Of a stretch of 34,633 nucleotides of DNA, positions 32,403-34,633 are shown one piece after another. The translations under genes were made by a program, and so were the position numbers. How positions within the stretch are numbered: position 1 is the first letter of the stretch; the number at the start of each line of letters is the position of its first letter. The DNA is from Limisoma sp963601185. GTDB taxonomy: Bacteria; Bacteroidota; Bacteroidia; Bacteroidales; Muribaculaceae. Under the pieces are notes generated by a model that made no database searches, had not been told where the DNA came from, and saw only the letters and a program-made list of their open reading frames with translations. The stretch is from contig CAVCEE010000023.1 of assembly GCA_963601185.1 (NCBI GenBank), positions 1-34,633 of the forward strand, given 5' to 3'.

Positions 32403-34232
32403 TTAGTCAATTATTCTTACACCGCCCTTGTCGGCTGAAGAAACCATCGCTGCATAGGCTCGCAGGGCTTTCGATACTTGTCGGTCGCGTGTGGTTGGCG
32501 TGAATGCCTCCTTGCCTCTTTCTTCCTCCTCTTTGCGACGTGCCGCGAGTTGGTCATCGGTGAGTGCCACATTGATGGTGCGGTTCGGGATGTCGATTTC
32601 GATGGTGTCGCCGTCACGCACAAGTCCGATATTGCCTCCTGCTGCCGCTTCCGGCGAGATGTGGCCAATGGAGAGTCCTGATGTGCCGCCTGAGAAGCGT
32701 CCGTCGGTAATCAGTGCACACTCCTTGCCGAGGTGTCGCGACTTGATGTAGGAGGTAGGGTAGAGCATCTCCTGCATGCCAGGACCGCCTTTTGGACCCT
32801 CGTAGGTGATTACCACCACGTCGCCGGCAACAACCTTGCCTCCGAGGATGCCGTCAACGGCTTCTTCCTGCGACTGGAATACCTTCGCCTTGCCTGTGAA
32901 GTGGAAGATGCTTTCGTCCACGCCGGCAGTCTTCACCACGCAGCCATCCTGCGCGATGTTGCCTGTCAGCACAGCCAAGCCGCCGTCCTTGACGTAGGCG
33001 TGCTCGAAATCGTGGATGCAGCCTTGTGCACGGTCGGCATCGAGTGCCTGATAGGTTGACTCCTGACTGCCGAGTTTGAGGTTGCGCTTGCCGCACGGCG
33101 CGCTCTTCCACAATGCTTCGGCTTCAGCGCCGAATGCGCTGCCCTCAAGGGCATATTTTTCTATTTCTTCGCCGAGGGTCATACCGTCAACTCGCTTGCA
33201 CGATGTGTCGACAAGTCCTTGCTTGGCGAGGATATTCATAATTGAAGGGATGCCGCCTGCGCGGTTCACGTCCTCGATGTGGTATTTTGAGTTTGGTGCA
33301 ACCTTGCAGAGCACCGGGGTCTTCCGTGAAAGCATATCGATGTCCTTCATCGTGAAGTCAGCCTCAGCCTCGTGTGCTATGGCGAGCAGGTGGAGCACGG
33401 TGTTGGTGCTGCCTCCCATTGCAATGTCGAGCGCCATAGCGTTGAGCATAGCCTGGCGTGTAGCGATTGAACGTGGGAGTACCGACTCGTCGTCATCGTT
33501 GTAGTATGCGTAGCAGTTCTTCACGATTTGTGCGGCTGCCTTGCGAAACAGTTCCTTGCGGTTGGCGTGGGTGGCAAGAATGGTGCCGTTGCCAGGAAGC
33601 GCAAGTCCGATGGCCTCGTTGAGGCAGTTCATCGAGTTGGCTGTAAACATACCTGAGCAAGAGCCGCAGGTAGGGCAACCGAGTTGCTCGAGATTGGTTA
33701 CGGTCTCGTCGTCGACGGTAGTGTCGGCAGAGTCAATCATCACGTCGATGAGGTCGAGAGGACGATTGCCGAGATGTCCGGCTTCCATCGGTCCGCCGCT
33801 CACGAATATTGTAGGGATGTTGAGGCGCATCGATGCCATCAGCATTCCCGGAGTAATCTTGTCGCAGTTGCTGATGCAAACCATTGCGTCTGCCTTGTGA
33901 GCGTTGACCATATATTCAACGCTGTCGGCGATGAGGTCGCGCGATGGAAGCGAGTAGAGCATGCCGTCGTGGCCCATAGCGATGCCGTCGTCGATGGCTA
34001 TGGTGTTGAATTCGGCAGCGAAGCAGCCGAGTTTCTCTATTTCCTGTTTTACAAATTGACCTATTTCGTGCAAATGTGTGTGACCCGGCACAAACTGAGT
34101 GAACGAGTTGACAATGGCGATGACCGGCTTGCCGATTTGCTCATCTTTCATACCGTTGGCTCTCCAAAGGGCTCTCGCTCCTGCCATACGGCGTCCTACT
34201 GTGCACTGTGCACTTCTTAATGGTTTGCTCAT
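32403..34232 (-). CDS. ilvD: dihydroxy-acid dehydratase
   Basis: A 609-residue iron-sulfur dehydratase converting dihydroxy-isovalerate and dihydroxy-methylvalerate to the 2-oxo acids, the third common step of Val/Ile/Leu synthesis. Cluster cysteines stand in Cys-Ile-Ser-Asn-Cys-Asp-Lys near 124-130 and CPTCGSCSGMF near 187-197. The start Met-Ser-Lys-Pro-Leu-Arg-Ser and Gly-Arg-Arg-Met-Ala-Gly-Ala-Arg match the family. It is the first structural gene of the operon and lies 15 bases after the attenuator terminator. Confidence 0.96.
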   Translation of the reverse strand: MSKPLRSAQCTVGRRMAGARALWRANGMKDEQIGKPVIAIVNSFTQFVPGHTHLHEIGQFVKQEIEKLGCFAAEFNTIAIDDGIAMGHDGMLYSLPSRDLIADSVEYMVNAHKADAMVCISNCDKITPGMLMASMRLNIPTIFVSGGPMEAGHLGNRPLDLIDVMIDSADTTVDDETVTNLEQLGCPTCGSCSGMFTANSMNCLNEAIGLALPGNGTILATHANRKELFRKAAAQIVKNCYAYYNDDDESVLPRSIATRQAMLNAMALDIAMGGSTNTVLHLLAIAHEAEADFTMKDIDMLSRKTPVLCKVAPNSKYHIEDVNRAGGIPSIMNILAKQGLVDTSCKRVDGMTLGEEIEKYALEGSAFGAEAEALWKSAPCGKRNLKLGSQESTYQALDADRAQGCIHDFEHAYVKDGGLAVLTGNIAQDGCVVKTAGVDESIFHFTGKAKVFQSQEEAVDGILGGKVVAGDVVVITYEGPKGGPGMQEMLYPTSYIKSRHLGKECALITDGRFSGGTSGLSIGHISPEAAAGGNIGLVRDGDTIEIDIPNRTINVALTDDQLAARRKEEEERGKEAFTPTTRDRQVSKALRAYAAMVSSADKGGVRIID

Positions 34233-34247
34233 AATCGTAACATAAAT

Positions 34248-34278
34248 AAAAAACCTTTCTTCATTTTATGAGGAAAGG
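34248..34278 (-). terminator. attenuator terminator ahead of ilvD
   Basis: On the minus strand 34278-34268 (CCTTTCCTCAT) pairs with 34264-34254 (ATGAAGAAAGG), 10 of 11 positions paired with one C-A mismatch, around AAA. Six T follow at 34253-34248. It sits between the leader peptide and ilvD, so it would stop transcription before the operon unless prevented. Confidence 0.88.
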
Positions 34279-34352
34279 CCGCTGTTCTGTTTCTTATTGA
34301 TTTGACGTTGATAACAATGCGTTGGCTACCGATCCTCATTTGCTTGGCAAAT
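34268..34352 (-). promoter_or_regulatory. alternative pairings of the ilv attenuator
   Basis: ATGAGGA (34339-34333), inside the last codons of the leader peptide, is complementary over seven bases to TCCTCAT (34274-34268), the 5' arm of the terminator. GG at 34330-34329 can add two pairs with CC at 34278-34277. This is a candidate antiterminator. Just upstream ATTTGC (34352-34347) and GCAAAT (34343-34338) form a six-base hairpin around CAA that shares bases with the antiterminator arm. Confidence 0.65.
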
Positions 34353-34412
34353 AATGACGACTGAAGATAGTTCCACTAGTCCCACGACTGAAATGTTATT
34401 CTTGTAAATCAT
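34326..34412 (-). CDS. ilv operon leader peptide
   Basis: A 28-codon frame on the minus strand from ATG (34412) to TAG (34326-34328), starting about 15 bases after the likely transcription start and preceded by an A-rich stretch. It has four Ile, five Val and two Leu, 11 of 28 residues. They include Ser-Val-Val-Gly-Leu-Val (8-13) and Val-Val-Ile-Ile (18-21). Both Leu codons are CTA, which looks uncommon in the neighbouring genes. Translation of such a peptide would stall when charged Ile, Val or Leu tRNA is scarce, as in the ilv and leu leaders of enterics. The product itself probably has no other role. Strongly supported by promoter, terminator and operon context. Confidence 0.85.
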   Translation of the reverse strand: MIYKNNISVVGLVELSSVVIICQANEDR

Positions 34413-34432
34413 TCTTTTTCGTTTTACGCTTG

Positions 34433-34464
34433 CAAATTTATGGCAAATAAATCAAACTGACAAA
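34433..34464 (-). promoter_or_regulatory. ilv operon promoter, Bacteroidota type
   Basis: On the minus strand TTTG (34464-34461), exactly 20 bases, then TAAATTTG (34440-34433): both boxes match consensus. Transcription would start near 34427 and give a leader of about 195 bases. Confidence 0.8.
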
Positions 34465-34633
34465 TATTTTTCACGAAAATGCGCCTTTTTGTGATATTTT
34501 GACGCGTAACAACACTCTTTGCTTTGAAATCTACACACATCGGCATTCGGTGTGCATAAATGGAGAGCGTGCAGATAGAATTTCCGCTCTATAACCTTAA
34601 GACAAAATCAACGTCCAGCACTAATCTCAATCT
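34465..34633. other. non-coding stretch upstream of the ilv promoter
   Basis: No gene is supported here on either strand up to the window end. A weak 6-bp inverted repeat (AGAGCG at 34564-34569, CGCTCT at 34585-34590) is the only structure seen and is not assigned a role. Confidence 0.4.

Noticed and set aside
30659..32410. Upstream TTG start for ilvB at 32410
   Set aside because: It would overlap ilvD by eight bases and add 13 residues unlike the family. The ATG at 32371 begins the conserved N-terminus.
34564..34590. 6-bp inverted repeat near the window end as a terminator
   Set aside because: The 15-base loop, short arms and absence of a T-run make it too weak to call.

Overview
The window looks like a stretch of a Bacteroidota chromosome, most likely order Bacteroidales (a gut lineage such as Muribaculaceae or a Prevotella relative; I cannot settle the family). 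The reasons are: Bacteroidota-type promoters (TTTG, about 20 bases, then TAnnTTTG) ahead of many genes; weak or absent Shine-Dalgarno sequences; anaerobic ribonucleotide reductase NrdD/NrdG; a TamL-like lipoprotein of the BamA/TamA family; DUF4886 and Cthe_2159-type exported proteins; and an ilvD-ilvB-ilvN-thioesterase-ilvC operon. No transposase, prophage, CRISPR array or defence island is visible, so most of the window is ordinary chromosomal backbone.

Layout. Bases 1-482 hold no convincing gene. They carry two palindromic REP-like elements in opposite orientation flanking a 53-bp tandem repeat and a purine-rich tract. From 483 to 3791 run an AEC-family permease, recR, a family 2 glycosyltransferase and a GNAT acetyltransferase, all on the plus strand. 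An ABC-F ATPase (minus strand) converges on them. A duplicated AT-rich element and a near-perfect promoter precede nrdD-nrdG (5949-8660), which ends in a strong terminator. tcdA follows, overlapping tail to tail with an exported DUF4886 protein. Next are an exported GH133-like debranching enzyme, a DUF308 membrane protein and, on the minus strand, a cytidylate-kinase-like protein. An initiator tRNA (tRNA-fMet) has its own promoter and terminator. A TetR regulator, a ketoacyl-ACP synthase III and a FabG reductase form a lipid module (14568-16882). An exported CotH-family protein and a DUF3332 lipoprotein are on the minus strand, then pyrK-pyrD on the plus strand.

The right half has a Cthe_2159-type beta-helix lipoprotein followed by a LytS-type histidine kinase and a LytTR response regulator. 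On the minus strand come the TamL-like gene, a phosphoglycolate-phosphatase-like HAD enzyme and a very acidic 48-residue protein that has not been named here. The last 6 kb is the branched-chain amino acid operon on the minus strand.

The most interesting element is the leader of that operon (34248-34464). It has a consensus promoter and a 28-codon reading frame in which 11 residues are Ile, Val or Leu, including a Val-Val-Ile-Ile run. It also has a terminator just before ilvD and a sequence at the end of the reading frame that can pair with the terminator's 5' arm. Together these make a complete candidate ribosome-mediated attenuator. Other points worth a look are the duplicated element before nrdDG, the acidic microprotein and the REP-like/minisatellite region. 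All calls come from reading the sequence; no database search or folding program was run.
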